DNA of 64,000 nucleotides from Oscillospiraceae bacterium (GTDB lineage Bacteria; Bacillota; Clostridia; Oscillospirales; Ruminococcaceae), in the NCBI GenBank assembly GCA_020024615.1, contig JAHHTP010000002.1:20699-84698 (forward strand), in the 5' to 3' direction. Below, in pieces: positions 43,452 to 52,601 of the stretch (positions are counted from its first letter, which is position 1; each line of letters begins with the position of its first letter). The translations under genes and the position numbers were made by a program. Under the pieces are notes generated by a model, which was given only the letters and a program-made list of their open reading frames with translations, did not search any database and was not told the DNA's origin.

Positions 43452-44152
43452 TACAGCTGGTACCCCATCAGTGCAAGGGCCTCTTTCGCTGCATTCTGCT
43501 CTGCCTGTTTTTTGCTGTGCCCCACACCGGTTCCAATCACATTGGTGTTTAAGTGAACTTCAACCTCGAAGCGTTTATTATGATCCGGACCACTCTCCAT
43601 AATCAGAACATACTCGATTTTTTCTTCTTTGTTTTTCTGGATAATCTCCTGTAAAATGGTCTTGTAGTCCTGCAAACCAACATTGGTATGCATATCCAGT
43701 GACGCCGGAATAAACTGTAGTACATATTTTCTGGCTGCTTCAAATCCACCGTCCAAATATACAGCAGCGATAACTGCCTCAAACGCATCTGCTAAAATAG
43801 ATGGTCGCTCTCTGCCACCAGTATGCTCCTCGCCTTTGCCCAGAAGCAGCATTTCGCCCAATTTAATCTGCTTTGCAAAGGCATGCAGACTCTTTTCGCA
43901 AACCAAGGAAGCTCGCAATTTAGTTAGCTCACCTTCCGGCAAATGTTTGTAATGTTCAAATAAATGCTCTGCTACCACCAAAGACAGCACGGAGTCGCCC
44001 AGAAATTCCAGGCGCTCATTGTTTTTTAACTGTCTTTTCCATTCATTTGCATAGGAAGAGTGGGTCAGTGCAGTAGTAATATATAACTCATTTTGAAAAG
44101 TATATCCAATTCTATTGGAAAACTCTTCTAATTTCTCTGGATGAGGATACAT
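43451..44152 (-). CDS. rnc: ribonuclease III
   Basis: The 233-residue enzyme cuts double-stranded RNA in rRNA and mRNA maturation. The catalytic motif NERLEFLGDSVLSLVVAEHL is present, with DAFEAVIAAVYLDGG for the second metal site, and a C-terminal dsRNA-binding domain (LQDYKTILQEIIQKNKEEK to KKQAEQNAAKEAL). ATG 44152 with GAGAGGG six bases upstream is preferred; ATG 44182 overlapping the plsX stop is possible. It follows plsX directly: no acpP lies between them. Confidence 0.95.
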   Translation of the reverse strand: MYPHPEKLEEFSNRIGYTFQNELYITTALTHSSYANEWKRQLKNNERLEFLGDSVLSLVVAEHLFEHYKHLPEGELTKLRASLVCEKSLHAFAKQIKLGEMLLLGKGEEHTGGRERPSILADAFEAVIAAVYLDGGFEAARKYVLQFIPASLDMHTNVGLQDYKTILQEIIQKNKEEKIEYVLIMESGPDHNKRFEVEVHLNTNVIGTGVGHSKKQAEQNAAKEALALMGYQL

Positions 44153-44178
44153 CATTTTCCCTCTCACTTCTTGTTCTG

Positions 44179-45195
44179 TCATGATACTTCTTCTGTGTTT
44201 TTGGTATCCATCTGCGCCAGCGAATCTGCAATTTGGCCGATTACATCATTCTTGGTGCAGCGATATGCCTGCCAAATGGCATTCTTAAATGCTTTGCCGT
44301 TGGAACTGCCGTGCGCCTTAATAACCGGTTTGCTGCATCCGAGCAGAACCGCACCACCATGTTCCGTATAATCCATTTTCTTTTTAAACGCTTTGAATTT
44401 TTTCAGCACCAGCAGACCACCGAGTTTACCAGTAAAACCAGTAAAGCAGCCCTTAATTCCTTTAGAGAATGTTTTTGCAACGCCCTCGGTCAATTTCAGG
44501 ATAACATTTCCAGTAAATCCGTCTGCTACAATAACATCCGCCTGGTTAGCAAGCACATACCGCGGCTCAACGTTGCCAACAAAGTTAAAATCAGCTTTCT
44601 TAAACAGCTGATGTGCTTCCTGATACATCATAGAGCCTTTGGACTCCTCCGCACCGATATTGACGAGGCCTATCTTCGGATTTTTAACACCCATAACCTT
44701 ATCCATGTACGCCGCACCCATCATACCAAACTGTACCAGCATTTCTGGACGACAATCCGCATTCGCACCAACATCCAGCAGCATAAACGGTGCTTCATCC
44801 CCCGGCATCACCGGAGCCAGTGCCAAACGCTTCACACCTTTTAATCGTTTGACGATAAAGGTAGCACCGAATACGATTGCACCGGTCGAACCTGCTCCAA
44901 CATAGGCGTCGGCCTTGCCCTCTGCCAAAATACGCAGGGCAACAGCAAGGGAGGAATCTTTATATTCTTTCCGGATGGCAGACGGCTCTGCACACACCGG
45001 CATGACCAGCGGTGCATTAACAATCTCCACCTTTTCAAGCGAAATGGAATGTTCGGCAGCAACTTGTTTGATCTGCGTTTCATCGCCAGTTAAAATAAAA
45101 TCAATATCAGTAAATTCTTGTCTGGCAAGCGCAACGCCTTCCAGTACGGCAAGCGGCGCATGATCGCCACCGAATGCGTCGAGTACAATTTTCAT
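44179..45195 (-). CDS. plsX: phosphate acyltransferase PlsX
   Basis: The 338-residue enzyme turns acyl-ACP into acyl phosphate for phospholipid synthesis. KIVLDAFGGDHAP at the N-terminus, AYVGAGSTGAIVFGA, PMLLDVGANADCRPEML-like PFMLLDVGANADCRPEM and NIGAEESKG are PlsX motifs. Products of DegV/FakB-type pathways feed the same pool. It overlaps the trmFO stop and lies before rnc. Confidence 0.95.
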   Translation of the reverse strand: MKIVLDAFGGDHAPLAVLEGVALARQEFTDIDFILTGDETQIKQVAAEHSISLEKVEIVNAPLVMPVCAEPSAIRKEYKDSSLAVALRILAEGKADAYVGAGSTGAIVFGATFIVKRLKGVKRLALAPVMPGDEAPFMLLDVGANADCRPEMLVQFGMMGAAYMDKVMGVKNPKIGLVNIGAEESKGSMMYQEAHQLFKKADFNFVGNVEPRYVLANQADVIVADGFTGNVILKLTEGVAKTFSKGIKGCFTGFTGKLGGLLVLKKFKAFKKKMDYTEHGGAVLLGCSKPVIKAHGSSNGKAFKNAIWQAYRCTKNDVIGQIADSLAQMDTKNTEEVS

Positions 45196-46541
45196 AATAA
45201 AATCTCCTCTTCTTTCTGCGCTGCAAGCAACTCATCCAATGCCGTAAGTCCCCTTACAGCAAGCTGCATATAACGCTCTTTTTTATCTCGAATCTGCTCA
45301 TCTAAAGGTGGCAGTACACCCATATTACTGCCCATCGGTTGAAAATTCACCACCGTTTCATCGCTGATATACTGCATCAACGCACCGAGCATACTTGTAT
45401 TTGGGAGCGATTTTAATGGTTTTCCCATTAGCTTTCTGGCCATGTTATAGCCAGCCCAAATGCCGCTTGCTGCTGATTCAATATAACCTTCTACACCGGT
45501 AATCTGTCCAGCAAAGAAGATGTTTTCATGTTCTTTCATCTGTGAAAAGCAGTTTAATAATTTCGGACTGTTGATAAAAGTGTTGCGGTGCATAACCCCA
45601 TACCGTACAAAATCTGCATTGTGCAAAGCTGGAATCATTGAAAATACTCGCTTCTGTTCTCCAAATTTCAAGTTGGTCTGAAATCCAACCAGATTATAGA
45701 GGCTTCCAGCTGCATTTTCCTTGCGCAACTGTACCACTGCCCACGGGCGATGTCCGGTTTTCGGATCACGCAGACCGACCGGTTTTAGTGGGCCGAAACG
45801 AATGGTGTTTTCTCCGCGTTTTGCCATAACCTCAACCGGCATACACCCCTCGTATACCGTCATACCGGTTTTCTCAAATTCCTTGAGCACAACACTTTCA
45901 GCATTAACCAGTGCTTCGTGAAATGCCTCATATTCCTCTTTGTTCATCGGACAGTTGATATAGTCGTCCTCACCACGGTCATATCTCGCTGCGGCAAAGG
46001 CATGCTCCATATCCACGCTCTCAGCTGTCACAATTGGTGCAGCCGCATCGAAGAAGCTTAGATAATCCTCTCCCAGCAGATTCTGCTGTAAATAGTCAGT
46101 CAAAGCCTTGGAACAAAGCGGTCCTGCTGCCACAATAACATTACCCTGCGGTAGTTGAGTCACTTCTCCGGTTTTCACGGTAATCAGTGGATGCTCTTGT
46201 ACCTTTTTGGTAATGTAATCAGAAAATATCTCTCGGTCCACTGCAAGCGCTCCGCCTGCTGGAACAGCAGAATGTGCAGCCGCCTCCATCGTGATGGAAC
46301 CAAAACGACGCATCTCCTCTTTAAGCATACCAGCAGCCGATTCCACTCTGGCAGCCTTTAAGGAGTTGGAGCAGACAAGTTCCGCGAATCCTTTATAATG
46401 ATGTGCCGGAGAATAGGACACCGGCTTCTGCTCATACAGGTATACTGCAAATCCTGCATTTGCAAGCTGCCATGCCGCCTCACATCCGGCAAGTCCTGCA
46501 CCGATAACATGAACCGGTGCAGTCTGATGCATTTCTGTCAT
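45192..46541 (-). CDS. trmFO: folate/FAD-dependent tRNA uracil-54 methyltransferase TrmFO
   Basis: The 449-residue flavoenzyme makes ribothymidine-54 in tRNA from methylene-tetrahydrofolate. It starts with an FAD-binding fold (VHVIGAGLAGCEAAWQLANA), then ELVCSNSLKAARVESAAGML with a conserved Cys, INCPMNKEEYEAF and ITGVEGYIESAASG. The gene is next to topA as in Bacillus (gid). Its start is four bases from the topA stop region, preceded by AAGAGT. Confidence 0.96.
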   Translation of the reverse strand: MTEMHQTAPVHVIGAGLAGCEAAWQLANAGFAVYLYEQKPVSYSPAHHYKGFAELVCSNSLKAARVESAAGMLKEEMRRFGSITMEAAAHSAVPAGGALAVDREIFSDYITKKVQEHPLITVKTGEVTQLPQGNVIVAAGPLCSKALTDYLQQNLLGEDYLSFFDAAAPIVTAESVDMEHAFAAARYDRGEDDYINCPMNKEEYEAFHEALVNAESVVLKEFEKTGMTVYEGCMPVEVMAKRGENTIRFGPLKPVGLRDPKTGHRPWAVVQLRKENAAGSLYNLVGFQTNLKFGEQKRVFSMIPALHNADFVRYGVMHRNTFINSPKLLNCFSQMKEHENIFFAGQITGVEGYIESAASGIWAGYNMARKLMGKPLKSLPNTSMLGALMQYISDETVVNFQPMGSNMGVLPPLDEQIRDKKERYMQLAVRGLTALDELLAAQKEEEILL

Positions 46542-46544
46542 AAA

Positions 46545-48623
46545 TTACTCTTTTCTTTCATAATCGCAAGCTTCATTGGAACAGTAGAACTTTCCATTCT
46601 TACCAGCTTTATGAAGCAGTGTTTTGCCACATTTCGGACAGTTATCCCTCGTCGGTGTATCCCAAGTCATAAAGGAGCAGGTTGGATTATTGACACAGCC
46701 ATAATACTTTCTGCCTTTCTTGCTCTTGCATTCCTGCAATTTTCCACCACAAAGTGGGCAGCTGCCTTCTGCTTCTTTGGCAAGCCGTTTTGCATTCTTA
46801 CATTCTGGATAACCAGGACATGCAAGGAATTTACCGAATCTACCGTATTTAATCACCATATTTCGGCCACAGAATTCGCAGATAACATCGGTCACCTCAT
46901 CTGGAACCACAATCTTATCGCTTCCAATATGCTGTTCTGCATTTTCCAAACTGCCCTTGAAACCGTCATAGAAGTTGCCAATAACTGTTCTCCACTGGGT
47001 CTTGCCATCTGCAATGACATCCAGCTGCTGCTCAAGATTTGCAGTGAAGCTGACATCAACAATCTGACTGAAGTATTCTTCCATCAGGTCATTGGTAATC
47101 TCACCCAAATTGGTCGGAACCAGCTGTTTTCCCTCACGCTCCACATAATTTCTAGTCGCAATGGTGGTAATGGTCGGCGCATAGGTACTTGGTCTGCCAA
47201 TACCGTTTTCCTCCATAGTCTTGATTAAAGTCGCCTCGGTGTATCGTGGTGGTGGCTGAGTAAAGTGCTGCTGATCGGTCACCAATGCAGCCTTAAGTGC
47301 ATCACCTTTGTGCAGTGGCGGCAGATTGGAATTGGATTCTTCTTTCTCATCAGTCTTTTCTTCATACAATGCGGTAAATCCTGCAAATTTTACCGAATAT
47401 CCGCTTGCACGGAAGGTCATGCCATTGGCGTCAAAGGACGCACTGACTGTATCGTAAATTGCATTTGCCATCTGACAGGCAATGAAACGTTCCCAAATCA
47501 ACTTGTATAGCTTATATTGATCGCCTGTGACACTATCCTTAACCTGGTCTGGTGTAATCGCTGGAACGGTCGGACGAATTGCCTCATGCGCATCCTGTGC
47601 GTTATTTTTGGTTTTGTAAGCCCTTGGCGCATCCGGCATATATTGTGTGCCATAATTTGCCTCAATATATTCTCTTGCCTGTGCTTTGGACTCCTCAGAC
47701 AGACGCAGCGAGTCGGTACGCATATAGGTAATCAGACCAGTAGTACCGTATCCCTTAACATCTACACCTTCATACAGTTCCTGTGCGGCTTTCATGGTGC
47801 GTTTTGCCTGGAAGCCCAATCTTCTGGAGGCCTCCTGCTGTAAAGTCGATGTGATAAACGGTGGTGCTGGGCTTTTTTCTCTGGTTCCTAATTTAACAGT
47901 AGTGACCGTGAATGGACTGTCCTTGACAGTATCCAGTACATACTGTGCATCCGCCTCACAGGAAAGATCCTTCTTTTTGCCATTCTCACCGTAATATTTA
48001 GCCGTAAAGGTCTTTTTGCCGCTGCCGGAATACAATTTTGCCTCAACCGTCCAGTATTCCTGCGGCACAAATGCACGAATCTCACGCTCACGGTCAACCA
48101 GCATCTTAACAGCTGCCGACTGCACACGACCAGCCGATAAACCATTACGCACCTTTTTCCACAGGAACGGACTGATTTTGTAACCCACAATGCGATCCAT
48201 AATACGGCGTGCCTGCTGTGCATCCACCAAATTCATGTCGATCTTTCTCGGCGCCGACATACCGGCTTTAACACCTGATTTTGTGATTTCACCAAAAGTC
48301 ACACGATTATCTGCATCCAGATCTACACCAAGCAGCTGCGCCAGATGCCAGGAAATTGCTTCACCTTCACGATCCGGGTCGGTTGCAAGAAAAATTTTAT
48401 CATTGCGTTTTGCAGCAGCCTTCAATGCTTTGATTGTTTCTGACTGTTTGCGAATATTGATATATTTTGGATTAAAATTATTCTCTAAATCAATACCAAG
48501 GGTGGATTTTGGCAGATCGCGGACATGTCCCATCGAAGCTACCACCTCATAACCCTTTCCCAAATATTTCTGGATTGTTTTCGCCTTTGCAGGTGATTCC
48601 ACAATCACAAGTTTTTTTATCAT
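46545..48623 (-). CDS. topA: DNA topoisomerase I
   Basis: The 692-residue type IA enzyme relaxes negative supercoils. The Toprim domain has LVIVESPAKAKTIQKYLG and DPDREGEAISWHL; the catalytic Tyr lies in GLITYMRTDSLRLS. Three four-Cys zinc ribbons close the protein (CEFCGRNM/CPGYPEC, CPLCGGK/CVNNPTC, CPKCGKT/CSNEAC), all complete. ATG 48623 follows GGAAAGGA; the frame reaches back to a GTG at 48644, which is less likely. It lies between dprA and trmFO. Confidence 0.97.
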   Translation of the reverse strand: MIKKLVIVESPAKAKTIQKYLGKGYEVVASMGHVRDLPKSTLGIDLENNFNPKYINIRKQSETIKALKAAAKRNDKIFLATDPDREGEAISWHLAQLLGVDLDADNRVTFGEITKSGVKAGMSAPRKIDMNLVDAQQARRIMDRIVGYKISPFLWKKVRNGLSAGRVQSAAVKMLVDREREIRAFVPQEYWTVEAKLYSGSGKKTFTAKYYGENGKKKDLSCEADAQYVLDTVKDSPFTVTTVKLGTREKSPAPPFITSTLQQEASRRLGFQAKRTMKAAQELYEGVDVKGYGTTGLITYMRTDSLRLSEESKAQAREYIEANYGTQYMPDAPRAYKTKNNAQDAHEAIRPTVPAITPDQVKDSVTGDQYKLYKLIWERFIACQMANAIYDTVSASFDANGMTFRASGYSVKFAGFTALYEEKTDEKEESNSNLPPLHKGDALKAALVTDQQHFTQPPPRYTEATLIKTMEENGIGRPSTYAPTITTIATRNYVEREGKQLVPTNLGEITNDLMEEYFSQIVDVSFTANLEQQLDVIADGKTQWRTVIGNFYDGFKGSLENAEQHIGSDKIVVPDEVTDVICEFCGRNMVIKYGRFGKFLACPGYPECKNAKRLAKEAEGSCPLCGGKLQECKSKKGRKYYGCVNNPTCSFMTWDTPTRDNCPKCGKTLLHKAGKNGKFYCSNEACDYERKE

Positions 48624-48676
48624 AATTCTGTTTTTCCTTTCCACTCGGAAAATTAATTTGCTCTTATTATTGCCAA

Positions 48677-49942
48677 TTACATTTTTGGCTCAAATTTGAC
48701 GCTGTAACGACCACCGGAATGATTTTCTACCAGTCCCACAATCTCCAGTTCACTTAAGATTTCTAAAAGCTCATGCACCGGCAAACCACATGCGCCAATC
48801 AGTTCATCCAACACCTTCGGCCTTTCCTCCAGCAATGCAAACACATCGCGGAACCTCTGGTCGGTAATCTGAGGTGGCAACACCCAACGGGTGCTATTAT
48901 GCTGCGGCTTTTGCGCTTCATCCGATGATTGTGATTCTGAATCCAAAACTTTCGCATCATCAAATGTTTTCGGTTTCGGCTTTTTCGGCTTTGGCATTCG
49001 GTTGGGATGGTGATCCGAATATTCTAATGCCGCCTGCAAAAACTTTTCAGAACTTAACATCGAAGAATCTACCGTAAAGAAATGCAGCAGAATATCCGCC
49101 GGAGAAAATACAGGCGTTGCTCCATCCCTTAAATATCGCGTCACACCGCTGCATTTTGGATCCCAGATAGAATACGGCGGAATACAGAAAACTTCTTTTC
49201 CCTGTTCCACAGCATATTCTGCTGTAATCAGTGAACCGCTGCGATATGGAGCTTCTGCAACCAGAACTGCCCTTGCAAGTCCGGCAAGCAATCTATTACG
49301 GTGCGGAAAAAAACTGCCAAACGCCCTTGTCCCCGGAGGATACTCGGTAATCTGCAAACCGCCCCTTGCAATGATTTCTTTGCGCAAACGATAGTTATCT
49401 GCCGGATAATTCACATCCATGCCGCACCCCAATACAGCAATCGTCTTTCCTTTTCCAGCAAGTGCGCCCTGATGGGCAGCCGCATCAATACCGACTGCGC
49501 ATCCGCTGATGATTACCACACCTTTAGATGCCACTTCACGGCTCATAAGATACGCGGTTTTGCGTCCATATTCACTTGCTCCCCGCGTACCGACAACCGT
49601 TAAGGTATTCACTTCATCTAAAAGCGTAAGATCACCAACTGCATACAGCACAATCGGTGGATGCATATAATGGTAAAGCCGCGTTGGATATTCTTCTGAA
49701 TCCGGCGTGATGATTCCGATCTGCATTCGCCAGCAATCTTTTTCATAATTTTCTGCTGTTGCAAAATCGAATTTAAGAAACCGAGAAAGCTGAACCTCGG
49801 TGATCTGATGATTCGCTGCAAGCTGATTCCAATCCAAATGTAATATGCTCTGTTCGGGATACTGTTTGAGAAGCTGATGACATTTTTCTTCATCTCCTCT
49901 GAAAACTTCAGAAAGCATAATCCACTCAGCTTTGGTATACAT
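48677..49942 (-). CDS. dprA: DNA-processing protein DprA
   Basis: The 421-residue protein loads RecA on incoming single-stranded DNA in natural transformation. The Rossmann core has VVGTRGASEYGRKTAYLMSR, SGCAVGIDAAAHQGAL, PHRNRLLAGLARAVLVAEA and RSGSLITAEYAVEQG; a charged Lys/Pro linker (about 300-345) leads to a C-terminal winged helix. No other competence gene is in the window. ATG 49942 fits GGAGGT at six bases best of three adjacent starts (GTG, ATG, ATG). Confidence 0.94.
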   Translation of the reverse strand: MYTKAEWIMLSEVFRGDEEKCHQLLKQYPEQSILHLDWNQLAANHQITEVQLSRFLKFDFATAENYEKDCWRMQIGIITPDSEEYPTRLYHYMHPPIVLYAVGDLTLLDEVNTLTVVGTRGASEYGRKTAYLMSREVASKGVVIISGCAVGIDAAAHQGALAGKGKTIAVLGCGMDVNYPADNYRLRKEIIARGGLQITEYPPGTRAFGSFFPHRNRLLAGLARAVLVAEAPYRSGSLITAEYAVEQGKEVFCIPPYSIWDPKCSGVTRYLRDGATPVFSPADILLHFFTVDSSMLSSEKFLQAALEYSDHHPNRMPKPKKPKPKTFDDAKVLDSESQSSDEAQKPQHNSTRWVLPPQITDQRFRDVFALLEERPKVLDELIGACGLPVHELLEILSELEIVGLVENHSGGRYSVKFEPKM

Positions 49943-50014
49943 CATCACACCTCCATTTTAAAAGCACAATGTCACCGCAGAATATTGTGTTCTGAAAACT
50001 GCGGTGTATGCCTA

Positions 50015-50824
50015 TCATTCCTGACGAGAAATAATCTCCCAGATCAGAACGCCTGCTGCCATTGCGGCGTTGAGGGATTCCGCCTTGCCGCGCATATGGA
50101 TTGTAGCAGTGTGGGTACATATTTTCTCGATTGATTCAGAAATTCCGTTTCCTTCATTTCCAATGAGTAAAATATTACTATCCGAGAGTTCAACTTTTCG
50201 AATATCTACCGCCTTCGGCGTTACCACCGAAGCGATGGTATGACATCCGTTCTGTTTTGCTTCATCTAAAAAGGAAACACTGTTTTCCAACTGCACAAAC
50301 GGAATGCGAAAAGCCGTTCCCATCGCAGCGCGCAGAACCTTCGGATTATAAAAATCGCAGCAATCCTCTGACAAAATAATACCGTCCATGCCGAAAGCCT
50401 CAGCAGTACGGATGATAGTTCCGACATTGCCCGGATCCTGCAAACCTGAAAGAAAGCAAAAATTGCCCTTTTTATATATTGTACTCAACGAAAGCGATTT
50501 GTCAAGCATTTTGCAGATTGCATAAATTCCCTGCGGTGTTTTGGTATAAGAAAGTTTATTTTCCAAACTCTCGTCGATCATTACAAAATCAACATCTTGA
50601 AAGAATTTTTCTGACAGGGTGTCATGCTGTGCCTCTAATTTTTCATAGCAGGACGCTGTCACAAAAACCGTTTCAAAAGCAACACCACTTGCATACGCTT
50701 CTTTTACAAGCTTAATGCTTTCAATCGCAAATGCCCCTTCGCTCTTGCGATAGGATTTGCTTGTCATCAGCTTTGTAAAGCGCTTGATCTGCTTATTATC
50801 TTTTGATTTCAGTATTTCAGTCAT
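50015..50824 (-). CDS. TrmH/RlmB-family (SpoU) RNA 2'-O-methyltransferase
   Basis: The 269-residue protein has an N-terminal substrate-binding part (SKDNKQIKRFTKLMTSKSYR) and a knotted SpoU domain with motif 1 GLQDPGNVGTIIRTAEAFGM, motif 2 LLIGNEGNGIS and motif 3 MRGKAESLNAAMAAGVL. It methylates ribose in rRNA or tRNA; the exact target is not clear. In Bacillus a relative (YsgA) lies near rplT and pheS, as here. It begins right after the rplT terminator. Confidence 0.92.
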   Translation of the reverse strand: MTEILKSKDNKQIKRFTKLMTSKSYRKSEGAFAIESIKLVKEAYASGVAFETVFVTASCYEKLEAQHDTLSEKFFQDVDFVMIDESLENKLSYTKTPQGIYAICKMLDKSLSLSTIYKKGNFCFLSGLQDPGNVGTIIRTAEAFGMDGIILSEDCCDFYNPKVLRAAMGTAFRIPFVQLENSVSFLDEAKQNGCHTIASVVTPKAVDIRKVELSDSNILLIGNEGNGISESIEKICTHTATIHMRGKAESLNAAMAAGVLIWEIISRQE

Positions 50825-50853
50825 AGATTTCCTTCCGAAATAAACGGATAATG

Positions 50854-50891
50854 AAAATCGCCCGAGCCAAAGTTATGCTTGACACGGGCGA
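50854..50891 (-). terminator. probable terminator of the infC-rpmI-rplT operon
   Basis: Minus strand TCGCCCG (50891-50885), 20-base loop, CGGGCGA (50864-50858), then TTTTC. The T-run is short, so read-through into the methyltransferase gene is likely. Confidence 0.65.
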
Positions 50892-50930
50892 CGATATATC
50901 CATCTCAATAAATGCCGCACACTGTAAAAA

Positions 50931-51284
50931 TTACAGAGCCTGTTTTGCTTTCTCGCAGATAGCGGTGAAAGCTGCCGGATCGCTGATAGCGATTTCGGAA
51001 AGCATTTTGCGGTTCATGGTGATACCAGCTTTTTTCAGACCGTTCATGAAGGTAGAGTAGTTCATACCGTTCATTTTGCAGCCAGCAGAGATACGGGTGA
51101 TCCATAACTGTCTGAAGTTACGTTTTTTCAGACGACGACCAATGTATGCATACTGGCCGGATTTCATAACTGCCTCTTTAGCAGTTTTGAAGAGTCTATG
51201 TTTACCGCCCCAATAACCTTTAGCGAGTTTCAGTACTTTATTTCTTCTCTTACGAGTCGCCATTGCGCCTTTAATTCTAGCCAT
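50931..51284 (-). CDS. rplT: 50S ribosomal protein L20
   Basis: The 117-residue basic protein has RKRRNKVLKLAKGYWGGKHR and RRLKKRNFRQLWITRISAG, typical of L20. L20 is needed for early 50S assembly and in Bacillus represses its own operon by binding the leader RNA. It is the last gene of infC-rpmI-rplT. Confidence 0.97.
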   Translation of the reverse strand: MARIKGAMATRKRRNKVLKLAKGYWGGKHRLFKTAKEAVMKSGQYAYIGRRLKKRNFRQLWITRISAGCKMNGMNYSTFMNGLKKAGITMNRKMLSEIAISDPAAFTAICEKAKQAL

Positions 51285-51311
51285 TTCAGATTACCTCCAA
51301 TTTTTCACGAA

Positions 51312-51509
51312 TTATTTGTACGGGATCAGAACTTTGATTACTTTTGCGTTGGACTGATCAGCATATGCACCTTTTCTCAGACCACGCAGACGTTTGGTGG
51401 TTTTCTTGTTTAAGATATGGCGTCTGTTAGCATGTGCGAGTTTAACTTTACCATTTTTGGTCAGATTAAAGCGTTTTTTTGCTCCGCTATGAGTTTTTAC
51501 CTTAGGCAT
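51312..51509 (-). CDS. rpmI: 50S ribosomal protein L35
   Basis: The 65-residue protein MPKVKTHSGAKKRFNLTKNG to KVIKVLIPYK is L35, with the KTHSGAKKRF signature. It lies between infC and rplT. AGGAGGAT precedes the ATG. Confidence 0.97.
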   Translation of the reverse strand: MPKVKTHSGAKKRFNLTKNGKVKLAHANRRHILNKKTTKRLRGLRKGAYADQSNAKVIKVLIPYK

Positions 51510-51542
51510 TTGTATATCCTCCTATTCACACTGTGTGTAATT

Positions 51543-52064
51543 TTACTTTGCTGCTTTTGCGGTCAGCACAACAGCCAAGCTGCGTCCTTCCATTTTTGCA
51601 GGCTTATCTGAAGCGCCATATTCGCTACAGCCATCGATGAAACGGGAAAGCAGATCCTGACCTAACTCAGTGTGCTGCATCTCGCGTCCTCTGAATCGAA
51701 CGGAAACCTTCACTTTATCACCCGATTTGAGGAATTTGATGGCGTTGTTCAGTTTGGTTTCAAAGTCATGGGTATCAATGTTAAGAGACATTCTGACTTC
51801 CTTGAGTTCGACAACTTTCTGATTTTTTCTGGCTTCTTTTTCGCGCTTAGCCTGCTCATAACGATATTTACCGTAGTCCATGATGCGGCATACCGGTGGT
51901 ACTGCCTGTGGCGCAATCTTAACCAGATCCAAGCCCTCGTCGTTAGCAAGTTTCTGTGCGGCACGGGCAGACATAATTCCCAGCTGAGAACCATCAGCAC
52001 CTACAACACGGATTTCCTTGTCACGAATCTCCTCGTTAATGAGTAATTCATTTGCTTTAGCGAT
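51543..52064 (-). CDS. infC: translation initiation factor IF-3 with AUC start
   Basis: The protein (173 residues) has the full N-domain (ANELLINEEIRDKEIRVVGA) and C-domain (KVVELKEVRMSLNIDTHDFE onward to AVVLTAKAAK). The first ATG in frame (51974) would delete the whole start of the N-domain. The strong ribosome binding site GGAGGTG at 52078-52072 is seven bases before ATC 52064, so AUC is the probable start; an adjacent ATC at 52067 is next best. infC genes are known to use rare AUU/AUC codons, which IF-3 itself discriminates against, giving autoregulation. It leads infC-rpmI-rplT. Confidence 0.93.
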   Translation of the reverse strand: MAKANELLINEEIRDKEIRVVGADGSQLGIMSARAAQKLANDEGLDLVKIAPQAVPPVCRIMDYGKYRYEQAKREKEARKNQKVVELKEVRMSLNIDTHDFETKLNNAIKFLKSGDKVKVSVRFRGREMQHTELGQDLLSRFIDGCSEYGASDKPAKMEGRSLAVVLTAKAAK

Positions 52065-52264
52065 GATAAAACACCTCCAATATGGTCATGCGGACTTTGG
52101 TCCGCCAACAAATAAAAAGTGAGTGCAGACAAAATCCACACTCACATTATGACGCATTCAACCCTATCTATCCTTATGATAATTATGGGGAATTCATTCA
52201 TATTAACCCATACTGCACATCGGTGTATAGGTGAGAGCTTCATTTGCGCTGCTTTGTTTTCCGA
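52065..52264 (-). promoter_or_regulatory. L20 leader RNA of the infC operon
   Basis: About 200 transcribed bases lie between the promoter and infC. The RNA contains the conserved-looking segment around 52180-52240, an attenuator hairpin with T-run (52114-52145) and a small GCGGAC/GTCCGC hairpin (52090-52105) just before the ribosome binding site. This layout is that of the Firmicutes L20 leader, where L20 binding favours termination. Confidence 0.8.
52114..52145 (-). terminator. attenuator terminator in the L20 leader
   Basis: Minus strand GTGAGTG (52145-52139), 13-base loop with an inner GGA/TCT, CACTCAC (52125-52119), then TTTTTATTT. It lies inside the leader, about 50 bases before infC, so it must be conditional. 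Confidence 0.8.
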
Positions 52265-52270
52265 ATACTA

Positions 52271-52299
52271 ATTATAGCAGAAACTATTTCTTTTGTCAA
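52271..52299 (-). promoter_or_regulatory. promoter of the infC operon
   Basis: Minus strand TTGACA (52299-52294), 17-base spacer ending in TGC, TATAAT (52276-52271): a full consensus match. Confidence 0.92.
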
Positions 52300-52327
52300 G
52301 CCTTTTTCCAAACTTTATCAAAAGTTT

Positions 52328-52570
52328 TTAAATTGCTTCTTCTAAGGCTTTTGCAAGCTGATCCGGGCAGGAAGTGGACTTAAATCCACAGGTGATGCCT
52401 TTGACAACCGGAATAACTTCTTCTGGCTTTTTGCCTTTGCAGAGTGCTGCAATACCTTTTAAGTTGCCATTGCAGCCACCGTGGAATACAATCTCCTCAA
52501 TGATGCCGTTTTCAATGGTGATGTCGATCTGTCTAGAACATGTTCCGTGTGTTTTGTAAGATGTAGTCAT
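52328..52570 (-). CDS. TIGR03905 family TSCPD domain protein
   Basis: The 80-residue protein is a TSCPD domain: HGTCSRQIDITIENGIIEE, FHGGCNGNLKGIAALCKGK and CGFKSTSCPDQLAKALEEAI, with conserved Cys residues including the name-giving motif STSCPDQL. The domain occurs alone or at the end of class II ribonucleotide reductases; the standalone form has unknown function and may bind metal. It is the last gene of the thyX operon, 31 bases after the helicase gene. Confidence 0.9.
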   Translation of the reverse strand: MTTSYKTHGTCSRQIDITIENGIIEEIVFHGGCNGNLKGIAALCKGKKPEEVIPVVKGITCGFKSTSCPDQLAKALEEAI

Positions 52571-52601
52571 AGTTTTTTCCTTCCTTTGCTTTAATCATAA
52601 A

